Source: Eumeta japonica (lineage: Eukaryota > Arthropoda > Insecta > Lepidoptera > Psychidae). Taken from it: a DNA stretch of 64,000 bases. The position numbers and the translations under genes are program-made. This document shows positions 12,132-24,189 of the stretch, piece by piece. The stretch lies in assembly GCA_005406025.1 (NCBI GenBank), contig BGZK01001295.1, forward strand, positions 1 to 64,000, read 5' to 3'. The first letter of the stretch is position 1; each line of letters starts with the position of its first letter. The notes beneath the pieces are model-generated. The model was not told the origin of the DNA, did no database searches, and worked only from the letters and a program-made list of their open reading frames with translations.

Positions 12132-13675
12132 AACCTTAAAGAGTATGTTATACGATAACAATAATGATACGCAAACTGAAGGTCCATTATAACCGATTGA
12201 CGGTCAAATTTGACGATTTGTATTGAAATTTTGTATTATTTATGTATTTATATTATGGTATTATAGTATTTTGAAGAAACTAATATATCAACTCTGTATA
12301 ATCTATATAAACTATATCCAATATATGAACATTTTTTTATGAATACATTTTTTTTTACTGAAATGCATTTGTACAAAGCTATGACCTAGAACATAAATGA
12401 AAAGATATTATCAGTCCAAAAAATCTACGTTTAAACTAAAATTTGACACAGATTCCGAAATTTTTGATATAAATTACTTTGAAGTATCTAAAAAGGATTA
12501 ACAAAAGTAATTTTTGTCAACTACTTCCGGAGAAGGATTAAAAAAGCAGTGTTTTACTCTTTAGACTTGTGCAACACAAGACACTAGACGCACACGAACA
12601 ACTGCACAAATTTGGCGTCGTTAGCAGCATCAATTAATGATTTCATAAAAGCGATATCCAGTTTTTTGTAAATAACTCTAAAACTAATGATGATAATGGG
12701 ATTGAAAAAAAGATATTTTTAAAAAAGAGGAATTTTTTTAATAAATTTTCACTCTGTGCACTTTATTCTATTGCTATTAATTTTCATTTAATGTCGAAAA
12801 CAGGGCTCCAGGGTCTCGACGCCCAGACTTTACGCTCTCTCGAAACCGGCTGTTGCGGTTAGAGATTGTAAAAAATGTTGTTCATGAACTCGGTTTCATT
12901 CACGAACGTCAGTTCACTTCGTCGATGAAATAGAAGTACAGCGCTTTCATTTAATCTGTGCAAGTAAAACCACAGAGTGCCACTAGTATCACATGTATAG
13001 CTTCAATATTACATTTAGTTTGCAATAAAATAGATGAATTTTAATTTGTATGCTGATAAATTAAAGAGTTTCTCTTCGTCTACTCCAACATCAGGACTTA
13101 CACAAATTTAAATGAAACTATCTCTCTGGTAGATTCTTCTCTTTTCTTCTTGCCCTAATTAAAAAAAAAAACTCAATGATGGTTTAATAAATAATGCAGC
13201 TATAGCGTAACAAACTAAAATAAAACATTTGTTAAACATTTAAGTAAACATTTGAATATTTGAATAATATATGTTGAAAATAAAATGATTGAGACCGTCT
13301 TTCTTTTGTAAGGTTCATTAAAATCAGGCACAATTCGAGTACGTACACATCGAGCAATCAATTCAATTGAATGTGATGACTTATATTTTTTTTCAGAAAA
13401 CCGTCAAGTGCAACTTAAAGCTGCGTAAGTAAGGTTCGCTATTATAATTAAAACTTTTTATCAGTTTCCTAGGAATGTTATAGAAAAAATAAGATTGATA
13501 ACGCTATGATTTTCAATAAAAATAAATATTACAATATACCGTACCCTTCCATATGGCCCTTAACAATCAGATATTTGACTGTGAGTTTTATAACACAGAC
13601 ACAAGCAGATGTCTTATTTCGAATGTACACCTGCGTGTAAACATAAACTTAATAACACTCAGTTCTAACGAACCT
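12132..13675. other. AT-rich DNA with one possible SINE fragment
   Basis: At 12795-12865 the minus strand reads GAGAGAGCGTAAAGTCTGGG then CGTCGAG, resembling the body of the SINE at 41570 (GAGAGAGCGTTAAGGTCCGG then GGCGTC). The rest shows nothing. Confidence 0.4.
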
Positions 13676-13679
13676 CATT

Positions 13680-13930
13680 AAAATATGATCCATCGCATGT
13701 ACCTGTTACCTCAAGCGCCAGCTGTTAAATTGATCGATGAGGCCTTGGCGCTGGCAGCATCCAAAGTTAGTCACCTTTAGTTAGACAATTAGACTACCGA
13801 GGTCGTCTGTGAGCGGTGTCTGAGTGCTCTTTGGACCGCGGCCCAATAGGATTATCGTTTATTAAATTGTGAGCTATCGAGGCATTCCCATACATAAAGG
13901 CCGTTCCAGTAGCAAGAAGAAGATTTGTAA
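13680..13930. promoter_or_regulatory. GC-richer island with E-box, candidate regulatory element
   Basis: Contains CAGCTG (an E-box) inside AGCGCCAGCTGTTAAATTG. It also has a 7-bp inverted pair, AGCGCCA at 13714 and TGGCGCT at 13746, and a GGACCGCGGCCCAATAGG block. No coding frame or repeat family is seen. The regulatory interpretation is inference. Confidence 0.25.
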
Positions 13931-14303
13931 TACGTGCTGTTTTAGAGGTTTAGAGGTTTTCGTTTAGAAAAAAGAATAATAAAGAGTTGCCCTGGCAACT
14001 ACAATATGACATTATAATTTTTTTTTTAATTATGTTAATTTTTACAAGGTTCCGATTTACAATAAAACAAGATTTATTTTAAAAAAATCGTCACAATTAC
14101 GAACGTAATGAAAAAAGAAAAACAGTAAGTCGTTTTATTGAAAAATAAGTTGTAAAAACTAGTCTGCACATGATAATAACATGTTTATGGAAAAAACGGA
14201 AAATATTGATTATAATAAAACCGTCGGGAAGAAACCGTACATTAATAACATCAATCAAAATACATACAAAGTAAAAAAGGCTGTTTAACAAGCTTATTAG
14301 GCT

Positions 14304-14390
14304 TCCGTAAGAGTTGCGGCAGATAAATTGGGGGTATCTGAGTATAGAGTATCCAAAAGAAAGAAATATGGTCTAGATATGAAAGTGTTT
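14304..14390 (+). mobile_element. Possible transposase helix-turn-helix relic
   Basis: One frame reads ASVRVAADKLGVSEYRVSKR, which has the spacing of a helix-turn-helix: an AA-hydrophobic first helix, an LGVS turn, then a recognition helix. It is followed by further basic residues and a stop-ridden stretch containing KETIEKLIQKM. This resembles DNA-binding ends of Tc1/pogo-like or other DDE transposases. There is no start codon and only about 27 residues are clean, so it is a relic or a chance frame. Confidence 0.3.
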
Positions 14391-15071
14391 TTTTGATAAA
14401 AATTGACCACGTACAAGTGTGTTAAAAGCTGGGACTTCGTTCAAAAAGAAACCATCGAAAAGCTTATTCAAAAAATGTAAAGAGTTCTATTTGTTCGTGA
14501 TAAGATTTATCTGCTGATAGACTAGAACAAAGTGTCTGACAAATATTACTAACGTGATGTTGTGAATTATAACCAAAAAATTACAGCCAAGGCTTTTAAT
14601 AAGTGTCTCGGGATATCATATTAAATGAACGCTATTGTGTTATAAATAAAAGCATATAGGCGCAAAATTTTTGGAACCCTATAAACAATTTGGTGAGGGA
14701 TAGTTATGTGAGAGGGTAAGGCAGAGGAAATAGGCAAGCAGAGGAGGAAAGCGTGTGGCAAATATATCTTAAATAGACAAACATTATCGTGGGGAAGATG
14801 ATTTGTTTGGCCCGCTATAACTACTTGTTGTTATGAGTCTGATGTTATTCAATATTTACAGTCTTCAAATGTATAATTCTCATCCAAATCTCATAATTCG
14901 TTCAATTTTTCTAAGAGTTCGAAGCATTGAAATGTTTTCGTCTGTATAAAAGGGAATACAATAAGAAAAATAGTGATGAATCAAAGTTTCTGACCACTCG
15001 TATTAAGATCAGTTGATTAGATTGAAGAAAAAAGAAGCAATAACATTGAACAAGCAGTTATGAAGAATATC

Positions 15072-15114
15072 TTTTTCTTGAAGAATTATACAGCACATAA
15101 TTCTTCAAGAAAAA
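15072..15114. repeat. Perfect hairpin, 18-bp arms, 7-nt loop
   Basis: TTTTTCTTGAAGAATTAT (15072-15089) is the exact reverse complement of 15097-15114. There is no wider terminal inverted repeat and no TA duplication, unlike the MITEs. Confidence 0.85.
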
Positions 15115-15119
15115 AATAA

Positions 15120-15930
15120 TTTAGATTGCATATTTAATTTTATTTCTTCATTTAAAAAACCATGACTATTTTTTTTTTCAATAACGAATAATCTATGATT
15201 ACATATTTTACTTGTGGAAAACGTCAGTAATAACATCTGGATTAATTACCTCAACTGTGTATGTATACAATGATAAAAAACAAAATGAGAAATTAAAATT
15301 AATTAGCGTATTTATATTCAAATATTTTATGCGTGATTGTGCGCGTTGCCATATATATACACGTGTGTGTATGTGTATGCGTGCGTGCGTGCGTACATTT
15401 GTATATGTAGGCATTCATACTGACACATATTAGTGGCCTAAGAACGGGCTTATAAGGCACCATAATACCTCTTCAAAACAGCGGTGTCAAGACTGGAAAT
15501 TGACACAACAGATAATTATGTAGAGATCATGCTGTTCATGCTGAAAGACAGAGTTTCAAACAAATTTAACGCCACGCAAGCTGAGCCTTAAATCGGCTGT
15601 TTCTATTATAGGTCCCTTGTAACTTATGGACAGTTATCGATCATAGGGCTTCTACAAGTAATATTAAAGGTTGAAAAAGAAGGACATAAAACTAAATTAA
15701 GATTAGAAAAAAACAAAGTTACAAATAATACTTATAAAAATAGAAAAATAATACTTATCCACCCTTAAAGTTTAACGTAAGCAGTAGACAATATTTTGAT
15801 GCAAACGTCGTCGTGTCCGGGAACCACTATATTGATAAATTAAATAGCAGAAATACGACTAAGACAATGAACTACGAATTTTAAATACAGGTAAACTATC
15901 TAGGCATCGAAAGTAAATATCAAAGCAACA
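15120..15930. other. AT-rich DNA, nothing recognised
   Basis: A short GTGTGTATGTGTATGCGTGC simple-sequence run lies at 15362-15395. Two opposing short frames cross it and are not supported. Confidence 0.55.
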
Positions 15931-15933
15931 GTA

Positions 15934-16091
15934 CAGTACAACGCACGAAACTCTGCCGCTGTGAAGTTAGTCACGAAAGCGTTGCAATGGAGTAAAATAG
16001 AAACGCGCGAGAGAAGAAGGAAGGGTCGGAAAGCTTTAAACCTACACATTCCATCATTCGCAGGCATTTCAGAGTTTCTTGCGTTGTACTG
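15934..16091 (+). mobile_element. TA-flanked MITE, copy 3
   Basis: A 158-bp element begins CAGTACAACGCACGAAACTC and ends AGAGTTTCTTGCGTTGTACT then G, with TA immediately outside both ends (15932-15933 and 16092-16093). It is the best-preserved copy for defining the termini. Relative to the other copies it has lost a few bases (CGGCAG) in the right inverted repeat. Confidence 0.82.
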
Positions 16092-16335
16092 TATCTGACT
16101 GCCAAGTCTCGGCGAGTCGGGGGTTTTCAGTTCTTCTATTTATTTATTTTATTAATACTCTTCCACACAGTCACATATTAGGATAAATAACAATACTTGA
16201 CAATTTATTTATTTATTTGACATTTTATATAAATTTAGTTATTTGACAATTCAAGATTTATTTTTTGTCATTATTTTGCTTTATTTCGCTTCATGTTCGA
16301 AAATACTCCAGAACCTATGGGCACACGTTAAGCTT

Positions 16336-17860
<1,525 letters not shown>

Positions 17861-17865
17861 TGCGA

Positions 17866-18118
17866 ATACTTAAAAGACAAATAACCATGGGCATAAGCGG
17901 CTCGACTACTTACAGGGCTGTTTCCTTAATTAATAGTTTTTTATTTGTTTTGAATACGCATTATAAATTTACAAAAGAGTTATCCTCAAGTTTCTTGCTC
18001 GTTCTTCTTAAGGAAAAACCGCCTTCTAAACGAGCGGTAAAGTGTAAATTCGCAAAACATTATGACGCATTTCAAGTCTTAATTTTTAACCTATGAAATG
18101 AAGACATTTTGAATTTAA
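17866..18118 (+). mobile_element. Dispersed retroelement 3' tail, copy 2
   Basis: GACAAATAACCATGGGCATA and GCGGCTCGACTACTTACAGG begin the copy; AACGAGCGGTAAAGTGTAAA and a GAAATGAAGACATTTTGAAT tail end it. It parallels 526-790 block for block and has the same orientation. An open frame of 78 codons crosses it but is not a gene. Confidence 0.65.
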
Positions 18119-18418
18119 ATCAAACAGTTTGAATTCACAAAGAGTCATTGAACAACCGAAGCCGATTTTGGACGCCTGTTAGAAGTCACGAAACGCAATT
18201 GGGGTTTTCTGTGATTTCTATAATATACAGGTATTAGAACTTCATTAGTATGGCGTCAGCGGTCGATATCTTAGACTTCGGGAGTTTTGTAGTGGAAGAG
18301 GTAAGAAAGTTGATAATAATGATGAAGTCTCGTCTCTGGTCTGATTCGGAGACCTTTATAGCCTTTGAGAGTGCCTTTACTATCTTCAACTAATTTTCTG
18401 CGTTCGTAAAGAATATAA

Positions 18419-18421
<3 letters not shown>

Positions 18422-18481
<60 letters not shown>
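18422..18481. repeat. (TA)n microsatellite, 60 bp
   Basis: Thirty uninterrupted TA units. Confidence 0.97.
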
Positions 18482-18482
<1 letters not shown>

Positions 18483-18619
18483 CAATAAGAAGCATAACAA
18501 TGAAGATATATTTCCCTAACAGGGCTACACACACGAAGATTAACGTCTGTCTCTAACATCATTTCACCGAATTCCTACAATTGGATGCCCGCCGGGTAGT
18601 ACACATTATTATTCAAAAC

Positions 18620-19130
18620 ACAAAGCGCTTCTTTCCTCGCGCGCCACTTTATTCACACTCTGACAACTAAATACAATTATGTCAACCACTAGATGATTTG
18701 CAAAGAAAGAAAAAATATAACGGAATAAAAAAAAACAACATTAGCCGTTCAATGTTTATGACGTTAAAAGAGAAATTAAATAAGCGTATCATTTTCTATT
18801 GAAACCGCGCACGTCCGCGCAATAAAATAAATTATCACAATTGTCGCTTCGGATTAAGAAGAAGTGTGTTACATATTCCGGCGGGCTCGCGAACGTTTTA
18901 CGATAGGACCGAAGCCGCGTTTATGATGTAATACGTAATTTACATACGCCCCCGTCGGTCCGCGCGGAACCTCACCGGCGCGGGGGGGCGCGCGACTCGT
19001 CCCGAAATTAGTAATGTTCGCGCTTAATTTTGGTAGCTTACGTCCTCGTGCGCAAGTGCTTTCTCGTATAGGTTCGAATTACTCGACGTCGCGAGTGGAT
19101 CGAAGTTATTTGGAAATATATCTGTCGTTC
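18620..19130. promoter_or_regulatory. GC/CpG-rich island, candidate regulatory element
   Basis: The core (18870-19020) is very CpG-rich, with GGTCCGCGCGGAACCTCACC and a run of seven G. At 18926-18945 the near-palindrome ATGTAATACGTAATTTACAT holds TACGTAA, like sites for PAR-type bZIP factors. No open frame spans it and no repeat is recognised. Untranslated first exon, promoter or enhancer are all possible; I see no TATA box placed to favour a promoter. Confidence 0.3.
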
Positions 19131-19194
19131 TCCATCTATGTATGCATGTACAAAAATCTGTAAAACGATACAGGCCGTTCCTGAAACATCCCAG

Positions 19195-19585
19195 CATGAT
19201 GTTTATTGATGTGGTGTCTATTGCTAGATATATTGTAGTGTTTCCTTGGCTGACACCGATTTGAAAAATAACAATAATTGTAGCTACATTATATTGTTGT
19301 AATAATTTGATTGATTTTTAAGTAGTCTAATATTTTTCATTTCATTTTACTTAGGAGAACTCTAAAAATATTTTGATCATTGTTTGTTATGTCTAGGTAT
19401 GTGTTGAGTTAAATTTGAACTGGATAGGTACCTACCTACCTTCTTGCGTGGTAAACATATAAATCGTACCTAAATATTGATGACTTGATTAATAAGTTGT
19501 AGAAGAATACGCAATTAATTTTTTTGTTCTTTAGTGCATATTAATTTGTTTATAAGTCGGTTTTTTTTTGTTAAAATTTTTGTTT
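19195..19585 (+). mobile_element. Dispersed ~390-bp repeat, copy 1
   Basis: ATTGTAGTGTTTCCTTGGCT then GACACCGA, CTTAGGAGAACTCTAAAAAT, TACCTTCTTGCGTGGTAAAC, and TTAGTGCATATTAATTTGTT leading to GTCGGTTTTTTTTTGTTAAA. The copy at 49945-50345 keeps every block in order and orientation. It is non-coding; the class is unknown. Confidence 0.75.
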
Positions 19586-19589
19586 TTTT

Positions 19590-20330
19590 CTGTATTTTTC
19601 GTTAACAATATCTCTCCAACCAACCAACCAATTTAATTACAGTTTTCTGCAATCCATATTATTTTTAAAACTAATTATATTTTAGAATTGATCGGTAAAG
19701 TAATTTTAAACTTATTCTAAAAAAGAAATACTGAAAATTTTTTTTCAACTATATATCTTGAACAAACCAACAGATTTTAATACATTTAGCAATGATCAAC
19801 ACTATTTTTTTATAAAAACAATTGGATAGATTTTCGAATTAATCGGTAGAACATTTTACAAAATATTGTAAAGAAGTATTTTTTATCTAATGATATTTCT
19901 TAAAAAAAATCAACTGATTTTTTATGCAGTTTGTGGCAGTTGATGCACCTGTTTAGGGAAAAAGCTGATTAGATTTTGGTATCAATCGGTAGAGTAGTCT
20001 AAAAGTTGTTTCAGAAGACATTTTTCAAAATAGTTTATATTTGAAATTCCTCAAAATCTGCCAGGTGAACTTAGTTCTACATTTTATACCGTCTAAGTTG
20101 AGTGGACTCCTTTTGAATGTTGCAAACTGGGTTTAGATCAATTAATCCGTTTGAAAGTTATGAGAGGCTTACACACATCAAGATCTAGTGAAAACACAAT
20201 TTCCAAAATTGGAGTGAAAACAGCAATTTCTCAATTTTCAAATTTCATAGCGAGAATTAAAAATATACATATTCAAAGACAGGGCTTTTCGTTGTAAAGT
20301 CTAATAGACCATACAAGGACTAAATTACAT
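19590..20330 (+). mobile_element. AC-microsatellite family, copy 2 (lacks the AC tract)
   Basis: It has the family modules CAAACCAACAGATTTTAATA and CAATGATCAACACTATTTTT near 19770-19810, AATCGGTAGAGTAG, and GTCTAAGTTGAGTGGACTCC then TTTTGAATG at 20092-20120. It continues AATTAATCCGTTTGAAAGTT and GTGAAAAC...CAATTTCTCAATTTT. The AC run of other copies is reduced to ACACACATC at 20171. It directly follows the ~390-bp repeat. Confidence 0.6.
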
Positions 20331-20619
20331 ATATCGATAAAAAGGTGTTAAAAAGTACAATATCAAGGCAATACCTGCCTTTTATTTACATATTTATGCA
20401 ATCCTTCATTGTAAATTCAGCTTTTGCACGTTTGTGGTCGTACAACTGGAAAAGTACTAGCATTGGTTCCGATTCCGCCCGCGTATTTGTACTAATAATC
20501 TGAACAAGTAGGTTGGTTTTAATTTTTTTTTTCATTTGTCAACAGCGAGACTGTCCTGAGTAATATAGCTCATATGTTTATTTCGACACTAGTATTTAGC
20601 CCGTTTTCGTACAAGTCTG

Positions 20620-20953
20620 AACCGCGAGAGAAGTTGAAAACGAGACGGGGAGCTGCATCAAGAGCCGAAACTGGAATCATCGACAATTGAGAACGGGACG
20701 GGGGTCGAAATCGAATGTAGAGCCGGCACCAAAATTAAAAGCGCGACTGGAATCTAAAACAGGAACGGTTCCGGAACAAGAATCGACAGTGGAAACGATA
20801 TTGGAATCGATAGCAGGAACTGCTCAAAATAAAGATGGAGAAGCACATTCTGTTAACAAGAGCGACGCGGGCAGAGAGTTGGTGTATATAGTATCAATAT
20901 TACCTTCTATTGTAGGAAAGTTCCAGCTCCCGTTCGCTGTAAGCTCCTAAGAA
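20620..20953 (+). repeat. Degenerate GGGATCGAAATC-type minisatellite, copy 1
   Basis: A purine-rich tract built from diverged units such as GAAACTGGAATC, GAGAACGGGACG, GAAATCGAATG and GAATCTAAAACAGGAACGG, with a period of about 12 (6+6). It ends at GCTAGTCATTAT, the same sequence that ends the tract at 36870-37273. The 87-codon frame across it is a product of the repeat, rich in Glu, Ser, Lys and Thr, and is not a supported gene. Confidence 0.6.
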
Positions 20954-21239
20954 CTTCACAGGCTAGTCATTATTTTGGCATTTAGTTATAAAGTGCTGGA
21001 GTCGAACTCGCATATTCTGCACCGCAAACGGCAAAACCGTTTGGTGTTTTTATAATGCCCTTTTTAATATTTAATCAGAGATTCTTAATATGTTAAGATA
21101 AATAAAACAAAAAATCTATCGATAATAGGGTTGTATTAACTTTGATTACGATTCACATGAATATCGGTGATATGGTCCAAGTACAGATGCAAAACGTATA
21201 TCGTAAAAATTAATAAATTTAATTTCGGTATGCCGCATA

Positions 21240-21430
21240 CCTACATTAAACGAAAATGCAAGTAACGCTGAATATATTTCGCGGAGTTTGACGTCGTCAG
21301 CAGGTTGCGGCGACAAGAACTTTCGAGTGTCTCCCCCACTCGTGACGAGAGCGCGCCGCCCGCCTCCGACCGCGAGCCGGCCTCGTTAAAAAAAAAGTCA
21401 ATTGAAAAACCAAAAGCCGCCAAACCCGTG
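21240..21430. promoter_or_regulatory. GC-rich island, candidate regulatory element
   Basis: CGTCGTCAGCAGGTTGCGGC, then a CCCCCACTCGTGACGAGAGC block and a GCGAGCCGGCCTCG block, set in AT-rich flanks. A 60-codon minus frame crosses it without a recognisable motif. Confidence 0.25.
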
Positions 21431-23360
21431 GAACTTGTATTACATTAATGTCGATATATTTTTTTTTATTTTACCTCAATATTTTTATCACTGTAATACC
21501 GAATTTCCCGTTTTAATTCTAGCCGTTTTCCGTTTTCCTTTTTGTAGAACCTTTGTTGATGCATAAGAAACATGTGAAATTTGACCGGATCTTGTTTAAC
21601 TTTGTGCGAAAATGTAATGTTTACAATTTTAGTATTTGTTTAATAAATGGAAAGATTGAGTGTAGGTTCTTTTCTTCGACATGTTGAAAGTTAAAACTTG
21701 TACATTCGTGCATGTACACAATTTTGATGAATAAACATTTATCAAAGAGACACTAATTGATGCTGCAACCAGAATCGACTCATCACAGTGACACTTCTGA
21801 ACTCGAACCTCGGTATACCCGTTCAGTTTGTCAAACGATACACCATTTAAATAATCCTCTGTAACGGCCTTGTAGCAATAAAACTTTTTAACTGTTCACA
21901 CGATCGGCTCTGAATCGTATATACGCGTACAATTCTTAAAATAAAACAATTTCGTATCAATATTTAGTTCTACAGTTGAAATTGTCTTTTGAATAGTGTG
22001 TTTTTTAAGAGTCAGTACAAAATATTGACTTGGAACTTCATGCATACGATCAGTTTGTTAATCGCTGTACTCAGTGAGCTTAATTAAAATTTAATGCTAC
22101 GTTAGTTGTCACTCGGTACAAGGTTTAAGGAAATTTACCTCTCAGAGTCAGCCAAAGTGGTGGGAGTAAGCTATCGATCGACGCATTTGATGACAATCAG
22201 TTAAATATACATAAGAGCTAAATGTAGCTCTAGTGCATATTTAACTGGTTGAAAGATTCACTAATCAGCGAATCTTTCGGAATGCGATGTTCTAAGAATA
22301 CATAACATAAAGGATGATAGTAATATTGAGCTTATCCATTAATATTTCAACCCGCTCATTGAAGTCGATAACAAAAAACTGATTCCGTCATCAAAATCAG
22401 AAAAAAAAGGTTTCATTTGACATTGTCGTTATTGTTTAAAGATTATAATTATAGTTTACGGTATCTATGTTACATACTATTATAAGTTTCTTTTAAAATT
22501 TTGTTCATTTATTCAATCAATTCAATTCAATTCAATCATTACATAACTAAGAGAATGAGAAATATTTTGCCTCCAGCATATTTCTATGATAATAAAGATT
22601 TTTATAGTTAAATTTAGCATCAGGCTTTACTTGAATTGGTGCCATTTCATGGTTTCATATCTTTTTAGGCGACATTCAGTTTTGACTTTCTTTTAAATTG
22701 TCGACGGTCGTATTATGACTCTTAGTTGCTAGTTAATTTTAATATGATATTATGAAACAACTTTTAAGTTTCGGTACTATAGGATAAATGATTTTTGATG
22801 TCAGAATTGACTGGACGTTTTATTCTACATTGTGTTACCTACAACTACTACTGGATTTACGATTAATATTACTTTTACTGTGTACTTCATCATTCACGAG
22901 ATCGAAACTATCCATGATTTTAAAGTAGATATTTCTATCTAAGACATAATAATATCTGAAAAATGTAATTACTCATTGCATGCGCTTATACGACTATTAA
23001 AAATCTTAATAATAATAATTTATTATATCAGGTTCAACTGCCCTCCTTACTGAGAAATACACTATTATAATCTTCTATTTTAAGTTCTGGCATCTTAAGC
23101 CCCTTAATATTGGCCCAGTGCCGCTTACGAGCTGCTAATGATAATAGTCACCAAGCTAATGACAACGCCCGGAACGACATCTGAGCACACTCTTCGGGGT
23201 ATGGAGTGAGTGCTTTAAGGCTACTTAACTTAAAAACATATCATGGGGCATTGCCCGTGTTCAGAATTAAAATTTGTTGTACCTTTTCATTCTTTGTCGA
23301 AGTAGAGTTATATAGCTTTAAATCATTAAATTTTTCAATTTATCGCGACATTTAACGAAG
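21431..23360. other. AT-rich DNA, nothing recognised
   Basis: A 9-bp stem (GAAAGATTC, 22251, with its partner at 22270) and a TTCAATTCAA simple tract near 22520 are the only structures. A GC-richer stretch at 23090-23210 could be an old repeat but is unassigned. Confidence 0.5.
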
Positions 23361-23369
23361 ATTTAAGCT

Positions 23370-24100
23370 ACACACTTTTCTTTTGACAGCAAAATATGAT
23401 AACCAGCCCGAAAAACGATCGCTTAAATAATAAAAAAAAAATGGCGTCCGGTGTAATAAGATTACGTAAACGATTTCTTGGAGTGAACGTAAGTCGATTT
23501 TTTTTTTTAACGAAAATACATCGAACACCGATCACGGCACATTTAGAATTCGCGCCGGTTTGCATCCGTGCAGCGCGAGGCCCGCAATTTATCTCGCGTT
23601 GGCCGCTCGCGTGAACATAAATCACGGCGAGTTTTTCCCCGCGCGGCGGCGGGACGCGCGCGCCGCCCGATATGACGCCCCGCCCGCCCGACGAGTTCAT
23701 CTCTTTTAAAAGCCCCGGCTAGCATGTTTTATTATCTTTTATAAAGTCCTAGAGCGAATTTCGTTTCGAGGGCGATCGTAAAAGAAAAAGGTTATAAACA
23801 AAGAAACCGGACGTCGCTAAATTTATTTCGCGATAAAATCTGCGAGACAACGGGGGACGCGGTTAAATCGAAAACGTTTCACTCGGCGTATGAAGACGTT
23901 GAACTCTCCGATATTTTAATAATAAATTGCGCGAGAGTGAGCGGGCGGGGGCGGCCTCCGCGAATGCTAGACACGTTCGCACGCCATCTTTTAAAAATGT
24001 TTTCTGCGGCCGCCGAGGTTGCATTCATTTGCATGCAATTGGCCACCTTTGTCTCGACGTTTCGTGTCGGCTAAATTCTTTTTTTTTTAGAGCTATGCGT
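23370..24100. promoter_or_regulatory. Large GC/CpG-rich island, candidate regulatory domain
   Basis: About 700 bp of elevated GC with two peaks, 23550-23720 (GCGCGGCGGCGGGACGCGCG) and 23930-24020. An ATTTGCAT octamer at 24027-24034 overlaps the near-palindromic CATTTGCATGCAATT, a strong POU-type site. Repeated TTTTATxAT and AATTTATTTCGCGA patches occur. Frames of 60-110 codons cross it on both strands with Arg- and Ala-rich low-complexity translation typical of CpG-rich non-coding DNA. An untranslated exon cannot be excluded. Confidence 0.3.
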
Positions 24101-24189
24101 TTAAGACTAGACGAATATTTTTTTCGTCCATCTATACTTATTTTTTTTTTCGTTTGCTTTATTCGTAATCAGAAATTTGAGAATTGACG

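Noticed and set aside
20687..20950. 87-codon Glu/Ser/Lys-rich frame
   Set aside because: It is the translation of the degenerate minisatellite, which recurs elsewhere without an open frame.
23368..23725. Overlapping Arg/Ala-rich frames on both strands
   Set aside because: Typical of CpG-rich non-coding DNA: all frames are open at once and none has a recognisable domain.
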